From assembly GCA_963829235.1 (NCBI GenBank), contig CAWHIF010000001.1, positions 200,675 to 264,674 of the forward strand: a stretch of 64,000 bases of DNA, given 5' to 3'. Source of the stretch: Bog-756 sp963829235. Its GTDB lineage: Bacteria; Actinomycetota; Acidimicrobiia; Acidimicrobiales; RAAP-2. Position numbers and translations under genes: made by a program. Positions 7,063 to 15,917 of this stretch are shown here, in pieces (position 1 is the first letter of the stretch; each line of letters begins with the position of its first letter). The notes below the pieces were generated by a model. That model did not search any database, was not told the origin of the DNA, and saw only the letters and a list, made by a program, of their open reading frames with translations.

Positions 7063-8938
7063 CGGGCACCCTGACCGCACCATCGGAACCGCGGCAGCTC
7101 CTCCAGGGGAGCGAGGCCATCGCCGGGCCATGGTCGCGGCCGGGTGCCGGTTCTTCGCCGGTTACCCGATGACCCCTTTCACCGAGGTCCTGGAGCACAT
7201 GGCCCGCATCCTCCCCGGCGTCGGCGGAGTGTGCATGAACGCGGAGAGCGAGCTCGAAGCCGTCGGCATGGCCTGGGGGGCCGCGGCCACCGGCACCCCG
7301 GCGGCGACCGGTTCGACGGGACAGGGCCTCTCCCTCATGCAGGAGTCGTTGGCCGAGATCACCCTGGCCCGCCTGCCCCTGGTCGTCCTGGACATGGCCC
7401 GGGCCCAGGGTGACTACTACCAGGCCACCCGGGGCGGCGGCCACGGGGACTACCGCCACATCGTGCTCGCCCCCGCCGATGCCGGCGAGGCGGTGGCGCT
7501 GGTCGGCCTGGCCTTCGAGCTCGCCGAGCGGTGGCGCAACCCGGTCGTGATCATGGGGGACTACTACCTGGCCCACACCGCCCAGTCGGTGGCCATACCC
7601 GCGGGGGTGGACCGTGCGGTCCCCGAGTGGGCCCTCGACGGCTCGTCGGGCGGCTCCGGCCACGCCAAGCTGGTCTCCTTCCTCGGGAGCACCAAGCAGC
7701 GCGACGACGTGGGCTACGACCTGTCGGTCCACTACGCGTCCTGCGCCCGGGCCACCGCCGAGATGGTGCGCCGGGTCGAGCCGCGGGCCGAAGTGACGCA
7801 GACCGACGATGCCGAGGTGGTGGTGGTGGCGTTCGGCACACCGGGTCGGTACGTGAAGGCCGCCGTCCGTGAGCTGCGGGCCGAGGGCGTCGCCGTCGGG
7901 TGCGTACGGCCCATCACGCTCTTCCCCTTTCCGACCCGGATCATCGCCGATGCCGTGCGGGGCGCCCGGGCGGTGGCGGTCTACGAGAACAACCAGGGAC
8001 AGATGGTCGACGACGTGCGGCTGGCCGTGCTCGGCGCGGCCCCTGTCCACTTCATCGGTGGGTTGAGCCTGGACAGTTCGGGCTTCGGCATCGCTCCGGA
8101 TCTCGATGTCGGCGTGCTCAAGGGCCGCATCGAAGAGATCGCGCGGCCGATGACCGAGTTCGTTCCCACCGATCGGGCCCCGATGGCGCCGGCGCGCATG
8201 GTCGACGATTTCGTCCCCGATCTCATCGACGTCGGCGCCCACCACCTCTGCCCCGGATGCGGGGAGCCCATCGCCATGCGCAGTGCCATGGAGGCCGTCG
8301 CCGAGCTCGGCCTGACCGCACGGGCGGTGGCCGTCTTCGGCATCGGCTGCTACACGGCGTTCTCCAACAATCTCGACGTCGAGGTGCTCCAGGCCCTGCA
8401 CGGGAGGGCGCCCTCCCTGGCCACCGGCGTGAAACGGGCCAGACCGGACACCATCGTGCTCACCGTGCAGGGGGACGGCGACATGGTCAGCGAGGGCCTC
8501 CAGGAGGTGCTCCACACGGCTGCACGGGGCGAGAACGTCACCTGCATCATGCTCAACAACGGCGTGTTCGGTGAGACCGGCGGCCACATGACGGCGACCA
8601 CGGTGCTCGGTCAACGCACCAAGACCAGCCTCGACGGCCGCGATGCGGCGCGTCACGGCCGCCCCATCCTCTTGAGCTCGCTGCTGGCCCAGATCGACGG
8701 CACCGCCTTCGTCGCCCGGGGCGCGGTCAACTCGGCGGGCAACGTGGCCCGTACCAAGAAGCTCCTGGCCCGGGCCCTGACCGCGCAGATGGAGGGTGCC
8801 GGTTTCTCGTTCGTCGAGATCCTCACCATGTGCCCCACCGGCTGGTTCATCGAGACGAACGAGGCGCCCGGGTACCTCGACGAGAAGCTGGCCGCGGTCC
8901 ACCAGCCCGGCGTGCTGAAGGACGTGCTCGCCCCATGA
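7059..8938 (+). CDS. 2-oxoacid:ferredoxin oxidoreductase, fused alpha-beta subunit (frameshift near the 5' end)
   Basis: Alpha and beta subunits, usually separate, are joined in one chain. The alpha part has AAGCRFFAGYPMTPFTEVLEH and the beta part the thiamine-diphosphate motif HHLCPGCGEPIAMR plus QGDGDMVSEG...NN. The open frame with the body of the protein begins at ATG 7130, but the conserved N-terminus QLLQGSEAIA is encoded just upstream in another frame starting at GTG 7059, which overlaps the ferredoxin stop. One missing base at about 7122-7128 (gccgggcc) rejoins them. So the gene is either truncated at its 5' end or the base call is wrong. The overlap with the next gene is ATGA at 8935. 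Substrate class (2-oxoglutarate, branched-chain or aryl oxoacid) is not decidable here. Confidence 0.85.
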
Positions 8939-9867
8939 CGGCTCCCACAGTGGCGGTCCACGGGAAGCGGACGGGGACCTTCCTGGTCGAAGGGCTCCGC
9001 GCCGCGTTGCCCGGGATCACCGTCGTCGAGGCCGGGACCCCGGCGGCGTCGGACGCCGACGTCCTGGCCACACTGGCCGACGACGCCGCCTCCATCGCCG
9101 GGGCGCTGACCGGCCCGGTGCGGTGGATCCACGTCCTCGGCGCCGGCATCGACGGGTTCCCCATCGAGGTGGTGGGCGACCGGTCGCTCACCTGCTCGCG
9201 GGGTGCTGCGGCCCCCGCGATCGCCGAATTCGTCCTGGCCGCCATGCTCGCCTTCGAAAAGCGGCTGCCCGAATCGTGGATCGAGGAACCCCCGGAACCG
9301 TGGGGGTCGGTGTCCCTCGGTGGACTCGAGGGCAGGACGTTGGGCGTGATCGGGCTCGGCTCGATCGGGACCGAGGTGGCCAGACGGGCCCTCGCCTTCG
9401 ACATGGAGGTGATCGGGCTCCGACGGCGCGCCCGTCCCACACCCCTCGCCGGGGTGACCGTGGGCGCGGACCTGCCTTCCCTGCTCCGGCGGTCCGACCA
9501 CGTGGTGGTGGCCGCACCGGCCACCCCGAGGACCGATCACCTGCTCGACGACGACGCACTCCGGCACGTCAAGCCCGGCGCCCATCTCGTCAACGTGGCC
9601 CGGGGTTCCCTCGTCGACCAGGATGCCCTCGTCCGGGCGCTCGACGACGGCCGTATCGCCCGGGCCTCCCTGGATGTGACCGACCCGGAACCGCTGCCGG
9701 ACGGGCACGCCCTGTTCGGCCATGAGCGGGTCCGGCTCACCCCCCACATCTCGTGGTCATCACCGCGGACGGTGCGGCGGACCCTGGAGCTGTTCACCGA
9801 GAATCTCACCCGCTACCGCAGCGGGGAGGAGCTGCTCGGTGTCGTCGATGTGGAGGAAGGGTACTGA
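8935..9867 (+). CDS. D-isomer specific 2-hydroxyacid dehydrogenase
   Basis: 310 residues. This NAD(P)-dependent enzyme interconverts 2-hydroxyacids and 2-oxoacids. The nucleotide motif GLGSIG is at residues 140-145. The catalytic triad is Arg223 (NVARGSLVD), Glu252 (DPEPLP) and His271 (LTPHISWSS). ATG 8935 overlaps the preceding stop. It probably feeds a 2-oxoacid to the ferredoxin oxidoreductase in the same operon, or removes it (inference from context). Confidence 0.9.
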   Translation: MTAPTVAVHGKRTGTFLVEGLRAALPGITVVEAGTPAASDADVLATLADDAASIAGALTGPVRWIHVLGAGIDGFPIEVVGDRSLTCSRGAAAPAIAEFVLAAMLAFEKRLPESWIEEPPEPWGSVSLGGLEGRTLGVIGLGSIGTEVARRALAFDMEVIGLRRRARPTPLAGVTVGADLPSLLRRSDHVVVAAPATPRTDHLLDDDALRHVKPGAHLVNVARGSLVDQDALVRALDDGRIARASLDVTDPEPLPDGHALFGHERVRLTPHISWSSPRTVRRTLELFTENLTRYRSGEELLGVVDVEEGY

Positions 9868-10718
9868 TGGGAACCGACCGTCTCGTCCTCTGTTCCGGAA
9901 CCCTGCGACGGGGCATCCCCTTCGTCGAGCGGCTCGACGCAGCCTCGGGGGCCGCGTTCGACGCCATCTCCCTGTGGGGACGCGATTACGCCGCGGCGCG
10001 CGCCGAAGGTCTGAGCGACGCCGACCTGCGCGCCATGCTCGACGACCACGGCCTGGTGGTGGCCGAGCTGGACCCGGCCTGGTGGTGGCTCCCGGGGGCA
10101 TCGGACGTCGCCATCGCACCCGAGCTCGACACCGAGGACGTGTTCCGGTTCGGCGAGATCGACCTGTTCGCCATGGCCGACGCGCTCGGAGCCCGCTCGA
10201 TCAACGCGGTGGACGTCTTCGGTGGCCCCTGGGACGTGGACGCGGCTGCGGAGGCCTTCGCCGCCCTGTGCACGAGGGCTGCCGAACACGGGCTGCTCGT
10301 GCACATCGAGTGGCTCCCCTGGTCGAAGATCCCCGATCTGGCCACCGCGCTCCGAATCGTGCAGCTGGCCGGTCAGCCCAACGGCGGCCTCAACATCGAT
10401 GCCTGGCACCTGGTGCGATCGGGGGTCACCGTGGACGAACTGGAGGATGTGCCCGGCTCGTTGATCCTCGGCGTGCAGCTCGACGACGGGCCGCTCGAGC
10501 CCGAGCCCAACCTGATAGAGGCCACGCTGCATCAGCGGACCCTGCCCGGTGACGGTGCGTTCGACCTGTCCGCCATCGTCCGGGCCCTGCGTCACACGGG
10601 GACCACCGCTCCCATCGGGGTCGAGGTGTTCTCCGACGTGCTGCACGCCCTTCCGGCGGGGCAGGCGGCCAGGGCCGCGGCCGAGGCCACCCGGACGGTG
10701 CTCGGAGGGGCGCGGTGA
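9867..10718 (+). CDS. Sugar phosphate isomerase/epimerase-like TIM-barrel protein
   Basis: The 283-residue product resembles the xylose isomerase-like/AP endonuclease family 2 barrel: GTLRRGIPFVERLDAASGAAFDAISLWGRDY at the start, then HIEWLPWSKIPDLATALRIVQLAG and NIDAWHLVRSG with the usual metal-binding Glu, Asp and His. The ATG overlaps the upstream stop (TGATG, 9865-9869). Such proteins isomerise sugars or act on keto-acids and inositol-type compounds. Here it sits between two dehydrogenases, which suggests a carbohydrate-derived or polyol substrate. The real reaction is unknown. Confidence 0.8.
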   Translation: MGTDRLVLCSGTLRRGIPFVERLDAASGAAFDAISLWGRDYAAARAEGLSDADLRAMLDDHGLVVAELDPAWWWLPGASDVAIAPELDTEDVFRFGEIDLFAMADALGARSINAVDVFGGPWDVDAAAEAFAALCTRAAEHGLLVHIEWLPWSKIPDLATALRIVQLAGQPNGGLNIDAWHLVRSGVTVDELEDVPGSLILGVQLDDGPLEPEPNLIEATLHQRTLPGDGAFDLSAIVRALRHTGTTAPIGVEVFSDVLHALPAGQAARAAAEATRTVLGGAR

Positions 10719-11806
10719 GCGGTGTGGTCGTGATCGGCACCGGGTTCGGCTGTTTCACCCATGTGCGCGCCCTGCAGGCAGCCGGCTTCGGGGTGGCCGG
10801 GCTGGTCGGCCGCGACCCGGCCAAGACGCGAGAGCGGGCCCGGATGTTCGGCATCCCGGTGGCCCTCACGTCGGTGGAGGAGGCCCTCGGCCTCGAGGAT
10901 GTCGAGGCGGTCACCATCGCCACCCCGCCCCACACCCATGCGGACATTGCCCTGGCCGCCATCGCCGCCGGCAAACACGTGATCTGTGAGAAGCCGTTCG
11001 CCCGCGATGCGGCAGAGGGGCGGGCAGTGCTCGGAGCCGCCGTCGAGGCCGGGGTCGTCCATCTGCTCGGGTGCGAGTTCCGGTGGGACCCCGGACAGGC
11101 CACGCTGGCCCGCACGGTGGCCGCCGGCGGGGTGGGGGAGGCGAAGGTGGCCACGTTCATGCTCCATGTCCCGCTCCTCGCCGACCCGTCGGCCGAGGTT
11201 CCCGGGTGGTGGGCCGACAGCGAGCAGGGCGGGGGTTGGCTCGGCGCCCACGGGTCCCAGGTGATCGACCAGATCCGGGTGACCCTCGGTGAATTCGAGT
11301 CGGTCTGTGCATCGTTGCCCCATGTGGCGGCGCGGGGGATGACGGCCGAGGACGCCTTCGTCGTCCACTTCCGGATGGAGTCGGGCGCGGTGGGGACCCT
11401 GCAGAGCACGTCGGGTGACTGGGGCCCTCCCATCGTGATCACCCGGGTGGTCGGTTCGGAGGGGACCGCCTGGATCGAAGGGGTGGGATCCACGGTGAAG
11501 GTGGCCGACCGGGCCGGGACACGCACCGTGCCCGTGTCGGACGACCTCCCCGCCGGAGCGGGTCCCGGGCTTCCCGAAGGACTGGTGACCACCGCCTACG
11601 AACGCATGATCTCCCACGGCATGGATTTCTCCCCGTACACGCGGCTGGCGCAGATATTCCGATGCCGTATCGAGGGGTCGCCCGAACCGGCGGGACCCAA
11701 GGCGGCCGACTTCGCCGACGGGGTTCTGCAGATGGCCGTGCTGGACGCCGTCCGCAGGTCGGCGGCCGAGCGGGCCTGGGTCGGGGTGGAGGGCCTGTCG
11801 TCCTAG
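10715..11806 (+). CDS. Gfo/Idh/MocA-family oxidoreductase
   Basis: 363 residues with an N-terminal NAD(P)-binding Rossmann fold (VVVIGTGFGCFTHVRAL) and the family signature CEKPFARDA at about residues 91-99 (Lys93 likely catalytic), then a C-terminal alpha/beta domain. It starts at GTG 10715, overlapping the previous stop (GTGA). It is the last gene of the operon; the next gene converges 28 bp away. These enzymes oxidise or reduce sugars, inositol or related cyclic compounds, in keeping with the neighbouring isomerase-like protein. Confidence 0.88.
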   Translation: MSGVVVIGTGFGCFTHVRALQAAGFGVAGLVGRDPAKTRERARMFGIPVALTSVEEALGLEDVEAVTIATPPHTHADIALAAIAAGKHVICEKPFARDAAEGRAVLGAAVEAGVVHLLGCEFRWDPGQATLARTVAAGGVGEAKVATFMLHVPLLADPSAEVPGWWADSEQGGGWLGAHGSQVIDQIRVTLGEFESVCASLPHVAARGMTAEDAFVVHFRMESGAVGTLQSTSGDWGPPIVITRVVGSEGTAWIEGVGSTVKVADRAGTRTVPVSDDLPAGAGPGLPEGLVTTAYERMISHGMDFSPYTRLAQIFRCRIEGSPEPAGPKAADFADGVLQMAVLDAVRRSAAERAWVGVEGLSS

Positions 11807-11833
11807 CCGCCGGTGGCGAGCCCCCCGGTGCTG

Positions 11834-14335
11834 TCAACCGGTCTGGTTGCCGGTCTGGTTGCCCTCGGCCCGGTAGGCGCGGCAGGGCTCACCCCGCAGT
11901 GAGTTGCACGCCGGCAGGGTGGCGGTGGCCTGGACGCCGCCCACCACGTTGACGACCAGGGCCGACCCGGTGCGGCCGCCGATGCCGACCGTGGCCCGCT
12001 GACCGTTGTCCACGGTGTCGAACTCCCAGACGGGACGGTCGCCGCCGGGGGCGGAGATCACCACCCGCAGTTCGGTGCCGGGCCGGAAGGTGTGGACGAT
12101 GGGGTCGATCGGGATCCTGACCAACGAGTACGAGGTCGACGAGAGCCTCCTGGCGTCGTCCGCCGTGTAGGTCGGGTCGGTGAACAGCTCGGTGGAGTCG
12201 GAGCTGTCGACCTGGTTCGAGCTGCGCAGGAAGCCCGACGTGACGTACTCTTCCTCCCCGGCCGAGGGCCGCACTTCGGTGATGGTGGCCTGGAAGTCCT
12301 CGACCGGCACCGGTGCCTTGACCCAGAGATCGAGGGTGGCCGGCCCCGCGATGGTGGTCGCCGTCGTGAACGGGGCGGTCTGGAAGGCGACGCCGTCAGA
12401 CGCCGGTACCGGCGTCCAGTCCCAGTCGGGGTCGGCCGCCCATGCGTTCCCCCCGGGCGGCAAGCTGGTCAGGGGTCGTGCCGACGGGTCCAAGGTGAAC
12501 GAGGTGCTCGAGCTCACCGTCGGGGCCACCCCGAGCGATCCGTTGCCACCGAACGAGAGCGTGCGGACCGAACCCGCCGGCGGCCAGGCGGAGAAGTCGG
12601 CCGAGTAGGTGGACTCGATGGCTCCCGGGCCCGCGGCCCCGGCGCCGTTGTCGAAGAGGACCCGGACGAGGGGAGTCTGGGCCGCGAACTCGGCCTCCGC
12701 GGTGGCCACGTTCGCCGCCTGGGTGAACCGGATCGCCGGGAGCGGTGCCTGGCTGGAGATGCCGGAGGCGGCGGCCGCGAACTTGTCCAGGAACAGGGCC
12801 GCCAGTGGATCCGGACTGGTCGGCACCTTGCCGGCGACGTAGATGTCGAGGAACTCGAGCCAGCGGCTGATGGTCTGCGGATCAGCCGAGTCGATGTGCC
12901 CGCCGTTGACCATGTTGGCGAAGACCGGCGTGGTCTTCGGGATGGCATCGATCAGCGCCGGCCACTGCGGACCGGTCTGTTCGTCCTGGAGTGCCCCGGA
13001 CAGGAAGACCGGCACCTGGATGTGACCGGCCCAGTCGACCATGGACCGACGGTCGAACACGGACGCCACGCGACCCGGCCCTCGGCCCGGGGCCACCAAC
13101 ACGGGTCCGGTCAGGCCGGCCACGCTCTTCGACTGACCGTGGAGGGCCTGATTGGCCAGACACGTCGACGTACCGTCCTTGCCGGCCGCCAGCTCCGCGT
13201 CGATCTCGTAGTAGGTCCAGGGCTGGCCCATGTTCTTCACCGGGGTGGTGGAACGTTGGATCAGGTGGCCGTGGCCATAGGAGGCGGCCGGCTGGGCGTC
13301 GTCCATGCGCTGCGCGGTCCAGCTGGCCGCGAACCCCTCGTTGTAGATGCCCCCCGGGTAGCCGGTCGAGAAGAGCGCGTCGGTCGGGCTCAGCGGGGCG
13401 ATGGCGGCAAGCCCGGGCGGGTCGGTGCCCGCGGCCGGGAACTGCGAGAGGCCCGAGTAGCTGATACCGACCATCCCGACCCTGTGGTGGGCCACCCAGT
13501 CCTGGTGGGCCACGATCTCGATGGCGTCGTAGGCGTCATAGTCGGACGGGTAGCCGAGGAAGTCGAAGGCGCCGCCCGAGCAGCCGGTCCCTCGCATCTG
13601 CAGGCTGACGGTGGCGAAGCCGGACACCCTGGCCACCGCCGATCCCACCGCGGTGGAAGTGTCGGGAAGCAGCTTCTGGTCGCCGCAGTCCTTGCACGGG
13701 GAATGGAGGGCCTGGGAGAGGAGCACCGGGATGGGGTCGGTGGGGCCGGCCACGTTGTAGCCCGAGTACTCGATGACCGTGGGACAGGGGCTGGTGGCCG
13801 AACACGTCTCGCCGTAGGGGTAGCGAACGGTGGCGGCCAGCTTGATGCCGTCCCGCATGGTGATGTAGTTCAACCCCTGGTGCATGGGCTGGTCGGTGTA
13901 AAGCGATGAGTCGATGCCGGGGTTCCGGCCCGGTGCCAAGACGGTGAACGACCGCGTCTTCTGAGCCGTCGTCGAGTCGTCCCACTGGTAGCCCGGTCCG
14001 GGGGCCAGGTTCCGGACGATCAGCGACCCGAGCGAATCGGCCGTGTCGGAAGCACCGGCCACCGAGACGGCGGTGCCGTCCTTCAGGATCGTGATGTGGT
14101 CGCCCGGGGCGGCGCCGGTGAGCCAGGCCTCGTCGACCGAGCCGTTCCCCTCCAGCGCGGCACGCTTGGCGGTGGGTGACGATGTCGCCGCCACGGTCAG
14201 GCCGATGCCCACACAGGCGACGGCGACGACGAGGACCGCGATGGCCTTCGCCCCGATCCGATCCCTGGTTGGCACGACCCTTCCCCACTCCCCCTCGGAC
14301 CGGCCCACGCCCGCGGACCCGGCCATCCAGATCAT
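11834..14335 (-). CDS. Exported CocE/NonD-family alpha/beta hydrolase (peptidase S15-like)
   Basis: 833 residues at most. A hydrophobic span (AIAVLVVAVACVGIGLTVAA) near the N-terminus gives a membrane anchor or signal. The alpha/beta-hydrolase core includes MRDGIKLAATVRYPYG, the oxyanion part MRGTGCSGGAFDF and the nucleophile elbow GMVGISYSGLSQF. A later Asp and the His in NGGHIDSAD complete a likely triad. The C-terminal jelly-roll matches the X-Pro dipeptidyl-peptidase C-terminal domain. Family members hydrolyse esters or peptides (cocaine esterase, glutaryl acylase). GTG 14275, behind a GGGGAAGG stretch, is an alternative start that still keeps the anchor. Confidence 0.85.
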   Translation of the reverse strand: MIWMAGSAGVGRSEGEWGRVVPTRDRIGAKAIAVLVVAVACVGIGLTVAATSSPTAKRAALEGNGSVDEAWLTGAAPGDHITILKDGTAVSVAGASDTADSLGSLIVRNLAPGPGYQWDDSTTAQKTRSFTVLAPGRNPGIDSSLYTDQPMHQGLNYITMRDGIKLAATVRYPYGETCSATSPCPTVIEYSGYNVAGPTDPIPVLLSQALHSPCKDCGDQKLLPDTSTAVGSAVARVSGFATVSLQMRGTGCSGGAFDFLGYPSDYDAYDAIEIVAHQDWVAHHRVGMVGISYSGLSQFPAAGTDPPGLAAIAPLSPTDALFSTGYPGGIYNEGFAASWTAQRMDDAQPAASYGHGHLIQRSTTPVKNMGQPWTYYEIDAELAAGKDGTSTCLANQALHGQSKSVAGLTGPVLVAPGRGPGRVASVFDRRSMVDWAGHIQVPVFLSGALQDEQTGPQWPALIDAIPKTTPVFANMVNGGHIDSADPQTISRWLEFLDIYVAGKVPTSPDPLAALFLDKFAAAASGISSQAPLPAIRFTQAANVATAEAEFAAQTPLVRVLFDNGAGAAGPGAIESTYSADFSAWPPAGSVRTLSFGGNGSLGVAPTVSSSTSFTLDPSARPLTSLPPGGNAWAADPDWDWTPVPASDGVAFQTAPFTTATTIAGPATLDLWVKAPVPVEDFQATITEVRPSAGEEEYVTSGFLRSSNQVDSSDSTELFTDPTYTADDARRLSSTSYSLVRIPIDPIVHTFRPGTELRVVISAPGGDRPVWEFDTVDNGQRATVGIGGRTGSALVVNVVGGVQATATLPACNSLRGEPCRAYRAEGNQTGNQTG

Positions 14336-14480
14336 GGCACCCCCTGCTGCCCGCCCCCGTGCTGCCGTCGTCCCCGTGCTGCACGGTCGCCGTCCCCGTG
14401 CTGCACGGTCGCCGCTTGCCGCGCTTGCCGTGCTCCCAGGCTCCGGAGCGGGCCGGGCCGGCGCTCACTAGTGTCTGGTC

Positions 14481-15233
14481 GTGCCGATCACAACCGAGGG
14501 GGGCCGCGTGCTCGGTTGCCTCGTCGAGAAGCAGCTGACCACGCCCCAGCAGTACCCGTTGACGGCGAACGCCCTCTCCCTCGCCTGCAACCAGACCACC
14601 AATCGTGAGCCGGTGGTCGCGTTGGACGACGACAGCGTCCTGCGGGCCCTCGATGGCCTGAAGGAACAGCGTCTGGTGCGGTTCGTGCTGCCCTCCCACG
14701 GGCGGTCGGTCATCCGGTACCGGCACGTGCTGGACGAGGTCTACGGACTCGATGTCGCCGGCCTGGCGTTGCTGGCCATCCTCCTCCTGCGAGGACCGCA
14801 GACCCCCGGCGAGCTGCGGGCCCGGGCCGGACGCATGGTCGAGTTCCCGGCGGTGGAGAGCGTGCAGCTCCAGCTCGAGAACCTGGCCGCGCGCTCCGAG
14901 CCACTGGTGCGGCTGCTGCCCCGGCGACCCGGCCAGAAAGAGGACCGCTGGCAACAGTTGCTCGCCACGCCGTGGACGGTCGGGGACCCGATCGGCGGCG
15001 CCCCGGCGGCGTTCGAACCGGGATCGGAGAACGAGGAACCGTTCCTCGACGATCAGCGGCCGCCGGACGACGGGTCCGGCGCCGGGTCGGTGGCACGGCA
15101 GGGCTCGGGGGCAAAGACCATCGGGCTGCGGGGCGAGGTCGACGAGCTCCGGTCCGAGGTCCTGGCTCTCCGGGCCTCGGTGGCGGAGCTGGCCGACTCG
15201 CTCGACTCCCTCCGCCGCAGCCTCGGGGGCTGA
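14481..15233 (+). CDS. DUF480 (YceH/UPF0502) family protein
   Basis: 250 residues. The N-terminal two-thirds match the YceH family of paired winged-helix domains: LGCLVEKQLTTPQQYPLTANALSLACNQTTNREPV, then LLAILLLRGPQTPGELRARAGRM. The C-terminus adds an acidic linker and a short coiled coil (LRSEVLALRASVAELADSLDSLRRS). The family's function is not established. GTG 14481 is the first start before the conserved region. Confidence 0.88.
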   Translation: MPITTEGGRVLGCLVEKQLTTPQQYPLTANALSLACNQTTNREPVVALDDDSVLRALDGLKEQRLVRFVLPSHGRSVIRYRHVLDEVYGLDVAGLALLAILLLRGPQTPGELRARAGRMVEFPAVESVQLQLENLAARSEPLVRLLPRRPGQKEDRWQQLLATPWTVGDPIGGAPAAFEPGSENEEPFLDDQRPPDDGSGAGSVARQGSGAKTIGLRGEVDELRSEVLALRASVAELADSLDSLRRSLGG

Positions 15234-15333
15234 CAGACCCACCGGCTGTCCCCGCCCGGGACCGGCGGGCGCCGGCGCAGTAGCGTCACGTCCGGCCGCC
15301 ACCGGCGAGCATCGACGAGCACTGGAGTGAGGA

Positions 15334-15777
15334 ATGACGAACAAAGCCGACTTCTCCGACGACGAATGGAAAGAGGTGCTCGAGGGCCCACCCAGCGCGG
15401 GTCTGCTCGTGATAACGGCGGCCCGGGGCGGGATGTTGCGCGAGACGTGGGCGATGTCCAAGGCCTATGCGGAGGCGCGTCGGAGCCACGGGGCCAGCGA
15501 GCTCCTCGATGAGATCGTGGCCGCCAAACCGGCGATGGACCACACCAGGTACCACACCCCCGACGAGCTGTCCGACCACTGCCTCCAACACATCCGTGAT
15601 GCCGTGAGCGTGCTGCAGGCAAAGGCGACGGGCGAGGAGCTCGAGGCCTACCGGCGGTTCGTCGTCGCCGTCGCCGACAAGGTGGCGGCCGCGCACAAGG
15701 AGGGCGGAGAGAGCGTGAGCCCGCCCGAGAGCCAGGCGCTGGGCCAGATCAAGGCGGCGCTCGGCGCCGCCGGGTAG
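15334..15777 (+). CDS. Conserved helical protein of unknown function
   Basis: The 147-residue product begins ADFSDDEWKEVLEGPPSAGLLVITAARGGMLRETWAMSKAYAEAR. It is mostly helical and without membrane spans. I recognise this beginning as a widespread actinobacterial small-protein type, loosely like TerB, but do not know a function. It ends VSPPESQALGQIKAALG. A GAGG sequence (15329-15332) lies only a few bases from the ATG; the start is otherwise well placed. It is preceded by the DUF480 gene and followed by a secreted pentapeptide protein, with no clear functional link. Confidence 0.7.
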   Translation: MTNKADFSDDEWKEVLEGPPSAGLLVITAARGGMLRETWAMSKAYAEARRSHGASELLDEIVAAKPAMDHTRYHTPDELSDHCLQHIRDAVSVLQAKATGEELEAYRRFVVAVADKVAAAHKEGGESVSPPESQALGQIKAALGAAG

Positions 15778-15917
15778 CCCGGCCGGACGATCGCTCGGCC
15801 GGCCGGCCAGGAAGCCCCTACCCCGGGAACCCGACCTGGAAGGATCCCAGCCTCGCGGCAGCCCCGGTCCGAAGGGTGAAAGATACGGAGCGGAGGCAGT
15901 TGGTGACGAGGCGGTGA

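Noticed and set aside
12092..13909. Long plus-strand frame opposite the CocE hydrolase
   Set aside because: Composition is Arg/Gly/Val shadow of the GC-rich minus gene, which has clear hydrolase motifs.
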